A stretch of DNA of 64,000 nt from Chloroflexota bacterium (GTDB lineage Bacteria > Chloroflexota > Anaerolineae > Anaerolineales > Villigracilaceae), in contig JAEWVF010000039.1 of the NCBI GenBank assembly GCA_023459215.1, forward strand, positions 82,903 through 146,902, given 5' to 3'. Within the stretch, counting starts at the first letter, position 1. The number at the start of each line of letters is the position of its first letter. The position numbers and the translations under genes were made by a program. The notes below the pieces were generated by a model. The model had not been told where the DNA came from. It did not search any database and worked only from the letters and a program-made list of their open reading frames with translations. This document shows positions 53,201 to 60,450 of this stretch, piece by piece.

Positions 53201-53631
53201 ATGAGATGCTGGCCCGTTCGCTGCATATTGCCCGCGAAAACGACTGGCAGCGCCTCGTCGGCCTGAACCAGGGACTTGGCGCGGTGCTCAAGTTCTATGC
53301 CTGGCTCGAATCGCGGCTGCCGGCCCAGCCGCCTGCGCCGGTTTTGCAGGCCTTTGCCCAGGCCGAGAACGGCTGGCAGGGCCTCGATGAAGCCGGGGAG
53401 TTTTACGCCACCTATGCCCTGGCTGCCCACCTGGCAGGCAAAACGGAATCCGCCCGCGACATCCTGCGCCGGGCGCATGAGAGCGTCGACGAGTCCTGGC
53501 TCATGGCCCGGGTTTGCCTCGAAACGGCGGAGACCATCATCGATGGCCAATCGGTTGCGCCGCGATTGACCTGGTTCAGCGAACGCGGTTTCATCCGCTG
53601 GGTGGAGTTCATCAAAAAAGTTGTTGCCTGA
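50221..53631 (+). CDS. Zinc ribbon-class III adenylate cyclase-AAA-TPR protein
   Basis: An 1136-residue cytoplasmic signalling protein. The N-terminal zinc ribbon is CPHC (3-6)...CGAC (21-24). A class III nucleotide cyclase domain spans ~53-225, with metal Asp61 (FADLAGF) and Asp105 (GDAIVATFG), Lys101 and Asp171 for adenine choice, and Asn174/Arg178 for catalysis. All key residues are present, so it should make cAMP. Next is an AAA/STAND ATPase with GAAGVGKS (268-275), then TPR-like helices to the end. ATG 50221 is chosen because upstream in-frame codons precede the -10. A cNMP-type domain protein lies at 55417, but a link is only conjecture. Confidence 0.9.
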   Translation: MLCPHCGTQWPEELASALKFCGACGKPIAVGKTSALNSPDPIAERGKPGGELRYMTVLFADLAGFTAFSEERSADEVASIVGGLLQRLGQVVEQYNGVVDKFLGDAIVATFGVPNPDPNAARTAVRAGLAMQQEAARYNAQTGFNFGLRVGIHAGEAMYREIGGAWTVMGDTVNTASRIQSVASPGGVWISQPVYDETRRYFDFSLKPAIELKGKKHTIQPYDVLAERSTPLVELPPFVGREQEWQLLQAGLQRCLAGNALEAFFIRGAAGVGKSRMTWELREWAQHQPELFRFDVIQYDHSERLPSHGLNSLIRNRFNLPLELGEEAILAQLSARLAEEYPGVPEERRTTTVELLAFVLGIQRPEFQIASLDGPAKWTNAFAELKAWMEANARQEPWIVIVEDAQKGDADTVAFLEWAIRVQWHAPVFILLTVREEDFGPECYWFAPLQKWVEEGLVAEIRLKEIQPETLAQALIPLGDGLISPAMAARIADHTEGNPLFAVETALLVKEQNESGMLAENMPLPGSIREVMEARLERLGLAGKEVAKRGALMGRRFTLEAVGRIWDRPDAEMKQGIDVLRETETIYQEVSKLFKGEMEEVFRHGRLQEAALARIPREERQKWLGGLEEWAKLKLEISGDYWEGAGILLIPLIARSRIEHGDQGEASLWHEALGWLHRKHHRGKEAADAFRVAFEHTRGVRRLVLARQIAESDIFSGNLDRGRSNLDAILAEGWTTSSEILKMPERITLLIDDPLARWDKIRMQDARLALLLTQADLLTRLGKTQEAEDSYRQTEMELDGLRGVSAEILRLRWANLWGYFITEIMGKPQLALDFFVELRSRMNLNADALQGERMAMLGTEFNIEMRLGHYDRAKSLADELLQVAQQNRNARMEARAWNSKGITQHSLGDWNAAAACYENVIQLARSIGERRLEAIALHNQGLVLMDQARYDEARQCQQNYLLLSRSIGNHMAESYAPAYVGFIELCQKNFLGADEMLARSLHIARENDWQRLVGLNQGLGAVLKFYAWLESRLPAQPPAPVLQAFAQAENGWQGLDEAGEFYATYALAAHLAGKTESARDILRRAHESVDESWLMARVCLETAETIIDGQSVAPRLTWFSERGFIRWVEFIKKVVA

Positions 53632-53637
53632 ATAAAC

Positions 53638-53790
53638 CTCTTGCAAAAGTAATGATTGATTTGAAAAAGCCCTTCGACTTCGCTTCGTGCATGAAATTAT
53701 ATTGTCCTGAGCGGAGGGCAAAGCGTATTTTGCGCAGCCCGTAGTCGAAGGACGCTCCGCTCAGGGCTTGTGATAGTACTTATGCAAGAG
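53638..53790. mobile_element. 153-bp MITE-like element
   Basis: Terminal inverted repeats CTCTTGCAAAAGTA (53638-53651) and TACTTATGCAAGAG (53777-53790) match in 13 of 14 positions. Inside are AAGCCCT (53667-53673)/AGGGCTT (53763-53769) and CCTGAGCGGA (53706-53715)/TCCGCTCAGG (53755-53764). It begins 7 bases after the cyclase stop and contains no ORF of note. No clear target duplication was seen. The inner GTCGAAGGACG/CTGAGCGGA sequence resembles, from memory, dispersed intergenic repeats of several phyla. Confidence 0.6.
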
Positions 53791-53830
53791 AGCTAATAAA
53801 TTGAGAGTTTTTGGATGTGTATTCTCGTAA

Positions 53831-53863
53831 AATCTCTCCCAGAAAATCATTCTGGGAGAGATT
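53831..53863 (+). promoter_or_regulatory. 13-bp hairpin covering the ribosome site of the hydrolase gene
   Basis: AATCTCTCCCAGA (53831-53843) pairs exactly with TCTGGGAGAGATT (53851-53863). The right arm contains GGGAGAG, the only Shine-Dalgarno sequence, and ends one base before the ATG at 53865. Either an RNA hairpin masks translation or the DNA is an operator. Confidence 0.55.
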
Positions 53864-53864
53864 T

Positions 53865-54779
53865 ATGTTTAAAGCGATTGCGAAAATTGTGTTTGCCGTT
53901 CTCGGTCTGGCCCTGGCGCTGGTCTTGCTGCTCGGGCTTTCGATTCCCCTGGCGGGGCTGGGCAGCCAGGAACGCCTGGCGGCTGTGACCACTACCACCG
54001 TTCCCGGCGTCAATGGCGGCCCGGATGTGCGCGCCTACGTTGCCCGCCCTGCTGGCGCAGGGCCTTTCCCGGTGGTGATTATGATTCACGAATTTTTTGG
54101 CTTGAACGCCGCCATCACCAGCATGGCGGACGGCCTGGCCGAGGCCGGCTACCTGGTGGTCGCCCCGGATACCTTCCGCGGATCGACCACCTCCTGGATT
54201 CCGCGCGCGATTTACCAGGTGGCGACCAGCGACCCGCAGCAGGTCAACGCCGATCTGGACTCGGTCTACGCCTGGATCGAATCGCAGCCCGAGGCCGACC
54301 CGGCCCGGATCGGGATTCTCGGTTTCTGCTACGGGGGCCGCGTTTCGCTTTCGTACAGCCTGCACAATAACGGGATTGCCGCAACGGTCATCTTTTATGG
54401 TTCATCCGAAACTGACCCGCAGGTTTTGCAAAACCTGCCCGGCCCGGTGCTGGGTATCTTCGGCGGGGCCGATAATTCCATCCCGCTCGAGGAAGTTTAT
54501 GCGCTCGAAGATGGCCTGAACGCTGCTGGAGTGCCCAACGAAATCACGATTTACGAGGGCCAGCCGCACGCTTTCATGACCAACATGGACGAAATCCGCG
54601 CGGACAGCCTCAAGAGCCAGGCCTGGGCGCAGATGCTGGCCTTCCTGGAGACCAACCTGAAAAATGCGCCTGCCAGCCGCAGCGGTGGGGCGATTGCCTA
54701 CGATCCCGGCTTCGATTGGGATTACTACGCCCGGCTGGTGTTTGAACATGCTTTCGGCACCGCCAGTCACCGGCATTAG
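53865..54779 (+). CDS. Dienelactone hydrolase-family protein, membrane-anchored or exported
   Basis: A 304-residue alpha/beta hydrolase. The first 30 residues form a hydrophobic signal or anchor, so the domain is outside the membrane. Catalytic motifs of the DLH family are present: MIHEFFGLN (Glu76), GFCYGGR with nucleophile Cys155, GGAD (Asp203) and PHAF (His235). Known members hydrolyse dienelactone or other small esters; this one's substrate is unknown. ATG 53865 follows GGGAGAG by 5 bases; an earlier in-frame start at 53811 lacks a ribosome site and would run through the hairpin. Confidence 0.85.
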   Translation: MFKAIAKIVFAVLGLALALVLLLGLSIPLAGLGSQERLAAVTTTTVPGVNGGPDVRAYVARPAGAGPFPVVIMIHEFFGLNAAITSMADGLAEAGYLVVAPDTFRGSTTSWIPRAIYQVATSDPQQVNADLDSVYAWIESQPEADPARIGILGFCYGGRVSLSYSLHNNGIAATVIFYGSSETDPQVLQNLPGPVLGIFGGADNSIPLEEVYALEDGLNAAGVPNEITIYEGQPHAFMTNMDEIRADSLKSQAWAQMLAFLETNLKNAPASRSGGAIAYDPGFDWDYYARLVFEHAFGTASHRH

Positions 54780-54850
54780 GAATGCCAAATCATCTCAAAT
54801 TGGACTATTTTGGGTTGATTTTTGGCGGCGATTCGTTTATAAACCTGTAG

Positions 54851-54908
54851 TGCGGGATGTTATCCCGCAGCACCCGAGAAAAGCGATCTTGCGGGATAGC
54901 ATCCCGCG
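54851..54908. repeat. Two REP-like palindromes
   Basis: GCGGGATGTTATCCCGC (54852-54868) and GCGGGATAGCATCCCGC (54891-54907) are near-identical short hairpins 39 bases apart. They sit between the hydrolase stop and the osmC-like gene. Paired palindromes of this size are typical of REP/BIME elements. Confidence 0.6.
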
Positions 54909-54934
54909 CCACACACCAACAAGGAGAAAATCTG

Positions 54935-55351
54935 ATGACCACTCGCACCTCTTTTGCCGAATGGAAAGGCACTCTTAAAGAAGGCGCTGGCACGATGAAA
55001 CTGGCCAGCGGCGCCTATGAAGGCCCGTTCACCTTTGCCTCGCGCTTTGAAGAAGGCAAGGGCACCAACCCCGAAGAATTGATCGGCGCGGCCCAGGCCG
55101 GCTGTTTTTCGATGTTCCTTTCGGCCCTGCTGACCAAGGCCGGCTACACCCCCGAGAGCATCAGCACCAGCGCCACCGTCCACCTGACCGAAGGGCCGAC
55201 CATCAGCCTGATCGAAGTCAAGACCGAGGCCAGGGTGCCGGGCATCGGCGAGGCCGAATTCCTTGAGCACGCCGAAGCGGCCAAGAAGAATTGTCCGATC
55301 TCGAAGGCCCTGGCCGGGCCGCAAATCACCCTGAGCGCAACGTTGCTCTAA
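54935..55351 (+). CDS. OsmC/Ohr-family peroxide reductase
   Basis: A 138-residue thiol peroxidase that detoxifies organic peroxides in the cytoplasm. Peroxidatic Cys57 lies in AAQAGCFSMFL and resolving Cys120 in KKNCPISKAL, and Arg37 with Glu47/Glu48 provide the active-site partners. The length matches the OsmC group. ATG 54935 stands 8 bases after AAGGAG. It precedes a bidirectional terminator. Confidence 0.92.
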   Translation: MTTRTSFAEWKGTLKEGAGTMKLASGAYEGPFTFASRFEEGKGTNPEELIGAAQAGCFSMFLSALLTKAGYTPESISTSATVHLTEGPTISLIEVKTEARVPGIGEAEFLEHAEAAKKNCPISKALAGPQITLSATLL

Positions 55352-55369
55352 GGCTCACTTCCACAACAA

Positions 55370-55400
55370 AAAAGACGCAGGCTACGGACTGCGTCTTTTC
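55370..55400. terminator. Bidirectional terminator between convergent genes
   Basis: AAAAGACGCAG (55370-55380) pairs with CTGCGTCTTTT (55389-55399), with T's after each arm on its strand. It serves osmC (+) and the NTT-HEAT-cNMP gene (-, ending at 55417). Confidence 0.88.
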
Positions 55401-55416
55401 TTTTAATCGCCGGGTT

Positions 55417-58400
55417 TTACGAGAGCTTGTCAAAGATGTTGACCAGGGTATCGGGCTTGGACTCAGTTTTATCTGCAAGGGTATCGTTGAGAGTCCGCAA
55501 GCGTTGGCTGAGCACCTTGAGCAGGTTGATTGCCAGGCGCGGATAGCGTTCCACCAGCGAAGACAAGAGGGCCTGGCGGATGAGCAAAAGAACGCTGGGT
55601 TCCAGGGCCACCGCATCGGCCTTATGGACTTTGGCGTCAAAAATGGACATTTCCGCAAAATACTGGCGCGATTCGTAAACTGCCAACCGGCTGATGCGCC
55701 GATTGACCTGGCGCTGGAGCGCAACCCGGCCGCTGACCACCACATACAGGGCTTCTTCCTGGTCGCCTTCCGCGAATATTTTTTCTCCCTGCTCAACATG
55801 CTTTTCCTCGCAGATGCTGGCCAGGATGCGGAGTTGTTCAATGGTGACTTCCTGGAAAAAATGTACTTCTTTCAGGAAAATAACTTTCTCAATCGCGGTC
55901 AACATAGGCTTCTCCACTGAGATGGCTTCCGGGCTGATTAAAATATGCGCCGTGGCATATTTCAAAACTTCCTGAATGAACGGGCTTTCTTGTGTTTGGG
56001 TCTTGACCAGGGCAATCAAGATACTCGCCTTGGGCAGCTTGCTTGGTGTGCGCAGCAAAGTTTGTTCGACAATGCTGTAAATGGTCAGGCCTTGAATCCA
56101 CTCGCGCGTGGCAGAGTCGAACAAATCGGTTGTCAGCGATTCCTGATCCGGGTTGGCCAGTTGCGGCCAGAACTGCTGATAAACATCGGATGCATCCTCG
56201 AAAGAGCGCATCGACAGTTTGGCAACACCCTGCTCCACGATACTTTTGGGGCTTGTGCCGTCAAAAAGTGGGGCCAACAGTTGCGCCACCTGGGGTGAAG
56301 TGAGCGATTCGATTGTTTCGATGGCATTGGCCTGGTTCAAGATGTCGCCGCCCAGGAGGCTGCGCCGGATTGCGTGGATATCCTCCTGGCTGCAAAGGGG
56401 TTCGACCAGCCAGAAGACACGATCCAGGTATTGTTCAACCTGTTCGCGCAGGGTGTTTCGCAAGAACACCGCGCCTGGTGATGAAATGGATTGCAGGGGA
56501 AATTCCAGGGTATGCAGGGTGTAAATATTTTTCAACAGCTTGAGCATCAGCGACGGAATTAGCCGTCGGGCGGCCTCATGCTTGGCTGACGCCAAAACGT
56601 AACAGGCGCATTCGGCCTGCAATTGGTTTTTGCTGGAACGTAATCCCAATAGCTCGCGCTTCGGCAGCGGGACCAGGGAATGACAGGCCAGTTTGCGCAC
56701 CTCGAAACTTTCATCCGAAAATGCCTGCAAGATTGCCAGACTGGCCGGTTGGCTGTGAAAATGTGACAGGCCGGCGATTGCGGCCAGCCGCACAGACGAA
56801 TCTTGATCGCTCAGCAGGGTTTGCAGGATGTCGAGTCCCTGGCCTTTGATCTCGCGCGAGGTTGCTTGCGCGGAAATATCGTCGATCAGTTCCACTGCGC
56901 AGGCGCGGACGGACGGGTCACTATCGCGCAGGTAACGGACGAGGGTTTGGATCAGGCGTTCGTTTTTGACCTTGACCAGAACCTGCAACCCCAATTTGCG
57001 CCGGGAGGCATCCTTCTCATCGGACAGCCACAACGATAATTGCTGTACGGCCGGGGCCAGGTAATGGAAATCGCCCGAAGAAATCAGCGGCGGAATGGCG
57101 GCGGCGCGGACGTTGATCTCGCTATCCGCCAGGCGAGCGGAAAAAGCCCCCAGGACGATATCATCCCGCTCTATATCCGCTTTGCCGGCCAGGGCGTTCA
57201 TGCTCGCCAGGCGAATGCCGGCATCCTCGTCTCCCACCCCGCGCAGGCAAAGCTCATAAACAGCAGGGTCGCCAATCCAATCTGCGCCGATGAGTTGGAT
57301 CAGGCTTGCGCGCACAAGCGGGGATGCGCTTTCGGCCAGGTTGAGCAAAACCGGCAAGGCTTTTGCCCCCTGGGTTTCATAGGCCATTTCTGCCAGGAAA
57401 ACGGTCATTTTGTCATCCTGGGAGGATGCTATTTGTTGGTAAAGGATTTGGACAGCTGCCGGGTCGGTGTCGAAGGCTTCCTGTTCCAGGCCGAGGATGT
57501 TTAATTTTTCATCCGTAAGCAAATTTGCCAGGGAGCGGGTGTAATTCTCTCGAATCTTGAAGGCCGACAGAACAAAGAGCAACACAGCCAGCAACCCAAA
57601 TACATCCAGCAGGGTTGCAGAAAGCCAACCCTGTTTCAACCCATACAGCAGCAGGCCCGCCATCAGCGTGCCGAGAGCCACCAGGACTGCGTTAATAAAT
57701 CCTTTGGCGCGGCCTTTGATTTGCACCGGCAAGCCGTTATAGAGCATGGCATCCAGGGGATTACGAATCGAGCGCTTGAAAATCCCCACATTGAAGCGGC
57801 CAAATACAGAGGTGATCCAGCCGGGGTTATACACAATCGAGATGACAGACAGGAAGGTGAGCGAGGGATAGATGAAGCTCATCCCACCGACCCCCAAGCG
57901 CGAGAGAAGGCGATTGAAGAGGAAAAGCTGGATGAGCAACCCGAGGCTATAGCCGATACCATCCATGCTGGCAAAGAAGGCAAAACGGCCATTCGGGTTG
58001 CCGGTGAAGGCCTGCTCGAAAAATGTGCTGGCATGGAAAGTGAGCAGCTTCAGCAGGAAGAGCATCAGAAAGGTTGCCAGCGCCAGCCAGCGCAACAGGC
58101 CCGATTCACGGACGAACTGGTAACCCAGCTTGAGATTTTCGAGGCTGTTCCTGCTGGCCTGGGCATTTGCCCGGGTCAACCTGACCTGGCTGACATAGGA
58201 AGCGTCGTTGGACAGGTAATGCCGGGTCAGGAAGACAAACCCGATTACAACAACCAGCGCAGCCGCCCAGGCCAGCGGAATGTTCTCCAGGCTGATCAGC
58301 TTTTCCAGAAACTTGCCGCTGAAACCGGCCAGGGCGCTGGCAATAATCCCGGCAGAGAGCATGAGCGGCAAGGCCCGCTTGGCAGTCCGGGTATCGTAAA

Positions 58401-58809
58401 AATCGTTGATGTAATTGAGAATGTGCAGGGTGGCCAGCCCGTTGAGGGCATCGTAAACCAGGTAGAAATAGGGGTATGCCAGCCCACCTTGTCCGCCGTT
58501 GGTGAACAGCAGGATGCGCACCGAAACCAGCCAGGCAATCATCACCAGGAGCAATACAATCAGGAGCTTGCGGTTGTTGATCCGGTCGGCATAAGATGTA
58601 TAAATCAGCCCGATCACGAAGGCCAGGGTGGAACCCGCGATGAACATCGTCCCCAGGTCGCGGGACGACCAGTATTCCAGGAACATGGCGTCGCTTGCAT
58701 TTTCTCCCCAGCGCAATCCAAGGTAAAACACGAAATGCATCGCATAGAGCAGAATCGTCTTTTGCGCATCATCTGGGCGGATGGATAGCAGGCGGGCAAG
58801 CGTTTTCAC
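55417..58809 (-). CDS. NTT/MFS-like transporter fused to HEAT repeats and a cNMP domain
   Basis: An 1130-residue triple fusion. Residues 1-~420 hold about twelve membrane spans like nucleotide transporters (NTT) and MFS (LRWGENASDAMFLEYWSSRD near the start). Residues ~430-780 are HEAT-type helical repeats (VRAAAIPPLI, VRACAVELIDDI, VRLAAIAGLSHF). Residues ~985-1110 are a cyclic-nucleotide-binding-type domain. Its phosphate cassette has the Glu (FAEMS, about 1051) but His where the usual Arg stands (KVHKADAVA), so canonical cAMP binding is doubtful. The start ATG 58809 lies 6 bases after the Cache-HAMP gene. Architectures of this type are known in other phyla; function unknown. Confidence 0.82.
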   Translation of the reverse strand: MKTLARLLSIRPDDAQKTILLYAMHFVFYLGLRWGENASDAMFLEYWSSRDLGTMFIAGSTLAFVIGLIYTSYADRINNRKLLIVLLLVMIAWLVSVRILLFTNGGQGGLAYPYFYLVYDALNGLATLHILNYINDFYDTRTAKRALPLMLSAGIIASALAGFSGKFLEKLISLENIPLAWAAALVVVIGFVFLTRHYLSNDASYVSQVRLTRANAQASRNSLENLKLGYQFVRESGLLRWLALATFLMLFLLKLLTFHASTFFEQAFTGNPNGRFAFFASMDGIGYSLGLLIQLFLFNRLLSRLGVGGMSFIYPSLTFLSVISIVYNPGWITSVFGRFNVGIFKRSIRNPLDAMLYNGLPVQIKGRAKGFINAVLVALGTLMAGLLLYGLKQGWLSATLLDVFGLLAVLLFVLSAFKIRENYTRSLANLLTDEKLNILGLEQEAFDTDPAAVQILYQQIASSQDDKMTVFLAEMAYETQGAKALPVLLNLAESASPLVRASLIQLIGADWIGDPAVYELCLRGVGDEDAGIRLASMNALAGKADIERDDIVLGAFSARLADSEINVRAAAIPPLISSGDFHYLAPAVQQLSLWLSDEKDASRRKLGLQVLVKVKNERLIQTLVRYLRDSDPSVRACAVELIDDISAQATSREIKGQGLDILQTLLSDQDSSVRLAAIAGLSHFHSQPASLAILQAFSDESFEVRKLACHSLVPLPKRELLGLRSSKNQLQAECACYVLASAKHEAARRLIPSLMLKLLKNIYTLHTLEFPLQSISSPGAVFLRNTLREQVEQYLDRVFWLVEPLCSQEDIHAIRRSLLGGDILNQANAIETIESLTSPQVAQLLAPLFDGTSPKSIVEQGVAKLSMRSFEDASDVYQQFWPQLANPDQESLTTDLFDSATREWIQGLTIYSIVEQTLLRTPSKLPKASILIALVKTQTQESPFIQEVLKYATAHILISPEAISVEKPMLTAIEKVIFLKEVHFFQEVTIEQLRILASICEEKHVEQGEKIFAEGDQEEALYVVVSGRVALQRQVNRRISRLAVYESRQYFAEMSIFDAKVHKADAVALEPSVLLLIRQALLSSLVERYPRLAINLLKVLSQRLRTLNDTLADKTESKPDTLVNIFDKLS

Positions 58810-58815
58810 AGTTTA

Positions 58816-60426
58816 TCAATCCTGGTTGGAAGCCATTCGTTTTCCTTTTTCCTCGCGCATCTTCTTGGCGCGCTCTGCCAGTTCCTGGAAGAACTCACTT
58901 TCGGTGATGCGGCTGACTTCCTCTTTTACTTTGGACTCTTCAATGACGATTTGCAGGTTCTTGATTTCCTGGCGCATTTTGATTTCACGGGCATGAACGT
59001 TGCTGGCCATCGAGGCAAAAACCCGTGACAGGCGGGCAACCTCGTCGTTGCCGCTGCTTTTGGCCAGTTCGTTCAGGTTGGCCTCATCCCATTTCTCTTC
59101 CTGGATTTTTTGGGCGGCATCGGTCAGGCGCAAAACAGGCCAGGCCACGCTGCGCGCCAGCACAATTGCCAGGACAATGCTTAAGACAAGCGCCAGGACC
59201 GAAAGCCACTGCATGTTTGTAATGAGTTCTTCGCTGCGATTCTGGATTTGTTTCCCCAACAAATCGGATGACAGGTGGAAGCGATCGCTATCCGTGCTCA
59301 TGACCACCATGCCAAACCCGGCCAGGGTGTTGTAGCGGCCGGTGTAATAGGGGATTGTGGCGTAGGCCAGGGCGCGCTGCTGGCCCTGCCAGACAGCACC
59401 CTGCAAAGTGCCCGATTCGCCGCGCTGGTTGCGTTTGACCATTTCGGGCAGCACCGGGGAAATAAATCCCATTTCACTCAGATTGCCGGGGCGATACAAA
59501 TTATCGGGATCGCTGCGGCGCGCTTCACTGATGCTGGGAACCGGTTGACCGGCCTCATCCACCCCGATGATATTGAAATGCCTGGGATGGCTGATGGTCC
59601 AACCTTCGGGGTTGACCATGTACGTAAAATCGGCTTCACGCGGATCAATCTCCGCAATCGGTTCGGGGTTGGCGGGCGAGATGTGCGCCACCAACTCGAT
59701 CAGGTGGATGCTTTCGACCGCCAGGACAACGGCGCCAACCTTTTTCCCATTCTCGTAGACCGGTGTTGCGAAGCGGATGATGCCTCGATAGCGTTCCCCA
59801 AAACGGTTTTGCGCTCCGGCGTATGCCCGGTCTTGTGGAATATGCACACCGGTCACTCCGCTGACATAGATTTCGCCTTTGTTGAGCAAGCGGGCCTCTT
59901 CGAAATAAGTTTCATTCTGAAAAAGGGTGTTGGCCGGTTGGCTGACATCAACCAGGCGGGTATCCGTTTCAACCGCGCAGGTAAAGGGGTAGTTCTCGCA
60001 GGTATTGGATACCTTGATGATTTCTTTGCCATCCAAATCGATCCACGCGATTTCGCGGTAGAGGGGTACCGCCAGCCGTTCTTCGACGCCCTCGGGCGAA
60101 ATGGTCCAAACCTGGCCTGATTTCGAGCGCGCAAAGTTAACAAAGGCTTGCTCGTCTTGGGGCAGGCTGGCTGCCACCACCAGGTCTGATTCGCGTTCAC
60201 GCAGGAAACGCGCAACATCTTGCGATACCAGAATGGCGCGGCTGCGCAGATTTTCAAAGGCCTGCCGGTCAAATTCCTTGCTGCTTTGGGCAACCACATC
60301 CGCTTTTGAGCGCTCGAAACTGGTGCTCCCGGCGTAGGCAATCATCCCCAGCGGAATAAAAGCAACCGTCAAGAGAGCCAGCAAAATGGTCCGCAACAAC
60401 CCTGAAGTCAGCCATTTCCTCATCAT
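58816..60426 (-). CDS. Cache-HAMP sensor without output domain
   Basis: A 536-residue receptor-like protein. TM1 is at ~11-32, followed by an extracytoplasmic double-Cache-type domain (~35-400), TM2 at 404-424 and a HAMP domain (~424-478; ARSVAWPVLRLTDAAQKIQ). A helical cytoplasmic tail of ~55 residues follows (IVIEESKVKEEVSRITESEFFQ, with a Lys/Arg-rich end). No kinase, cyclase, GGDEF or chemotaxis domain follows. The ribosome site AGGAGG is strong. It is encoded between a solute-binding lipoprotein and the NTT-HEAT-cNMP fusion and so probably signals by protein contact to the latter. Confidence 0.83.
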   Translation of the reverse strand: MMRKWLTSGLLRTILLALLTVAFIPLGMIAYAGSTSFERSKADVVAQSSKEFDRQAFENLRSRAILVSQDVARFLRERESDLVVAASLPQDEQAFVNFARSKSGQVWTISPEGVEERLAVPLYREIAWIDLDGKEIIKVSNTCENYPFTCAVETDTRLVDVSQPANTLFQNETYFEEARLLNKGEIYVSGVTGVHIPQDRAYAGAQNRFGERYRGIIRFATPVYENGKKVGAVVLAVESIHLIELVAHISPANPEPIAEIDPREADFTYMVNPEGWTISHPRHFNIIGVDEAGQPVPSISEARRSDPDNLYRPGNLSEMGFISPVLPEMVKRNQRGESGTLQGAVWQGQQRALAYATIPYYTGRYNTLAGFGMVVMSTDSDRFHLSSDLLGKQIQNRSEELITNMQWLSVLALVLSIVLAIVLARSVAWPVLRLTDAAQKIQEEKWDEANLNELAKSSGNDEVARLSRVFASMASNVHAREIKMRQEIKNLQIVIEESKVKEEVSRITESEFFQELAERAKKMREEKGKRMASNQD

Positions 60427-60450
60427 ATTGCTCCTCCTGTATCCCGGTGA

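Noticed and set aside
50905..53721. 938-codon open frame on the minus strand
   Set aside because: It is the mirror of the cyclase-AAA-TPR gene; GC-rich codon use keeps the antisense frame open. No domain motifs or ribosome site.
57721..58788. 355-codon plus-strand open frame
   Set aside because: Antisense to the transporter part of the NTT-HEAT-cNMP gene; no motif or ribosome site.
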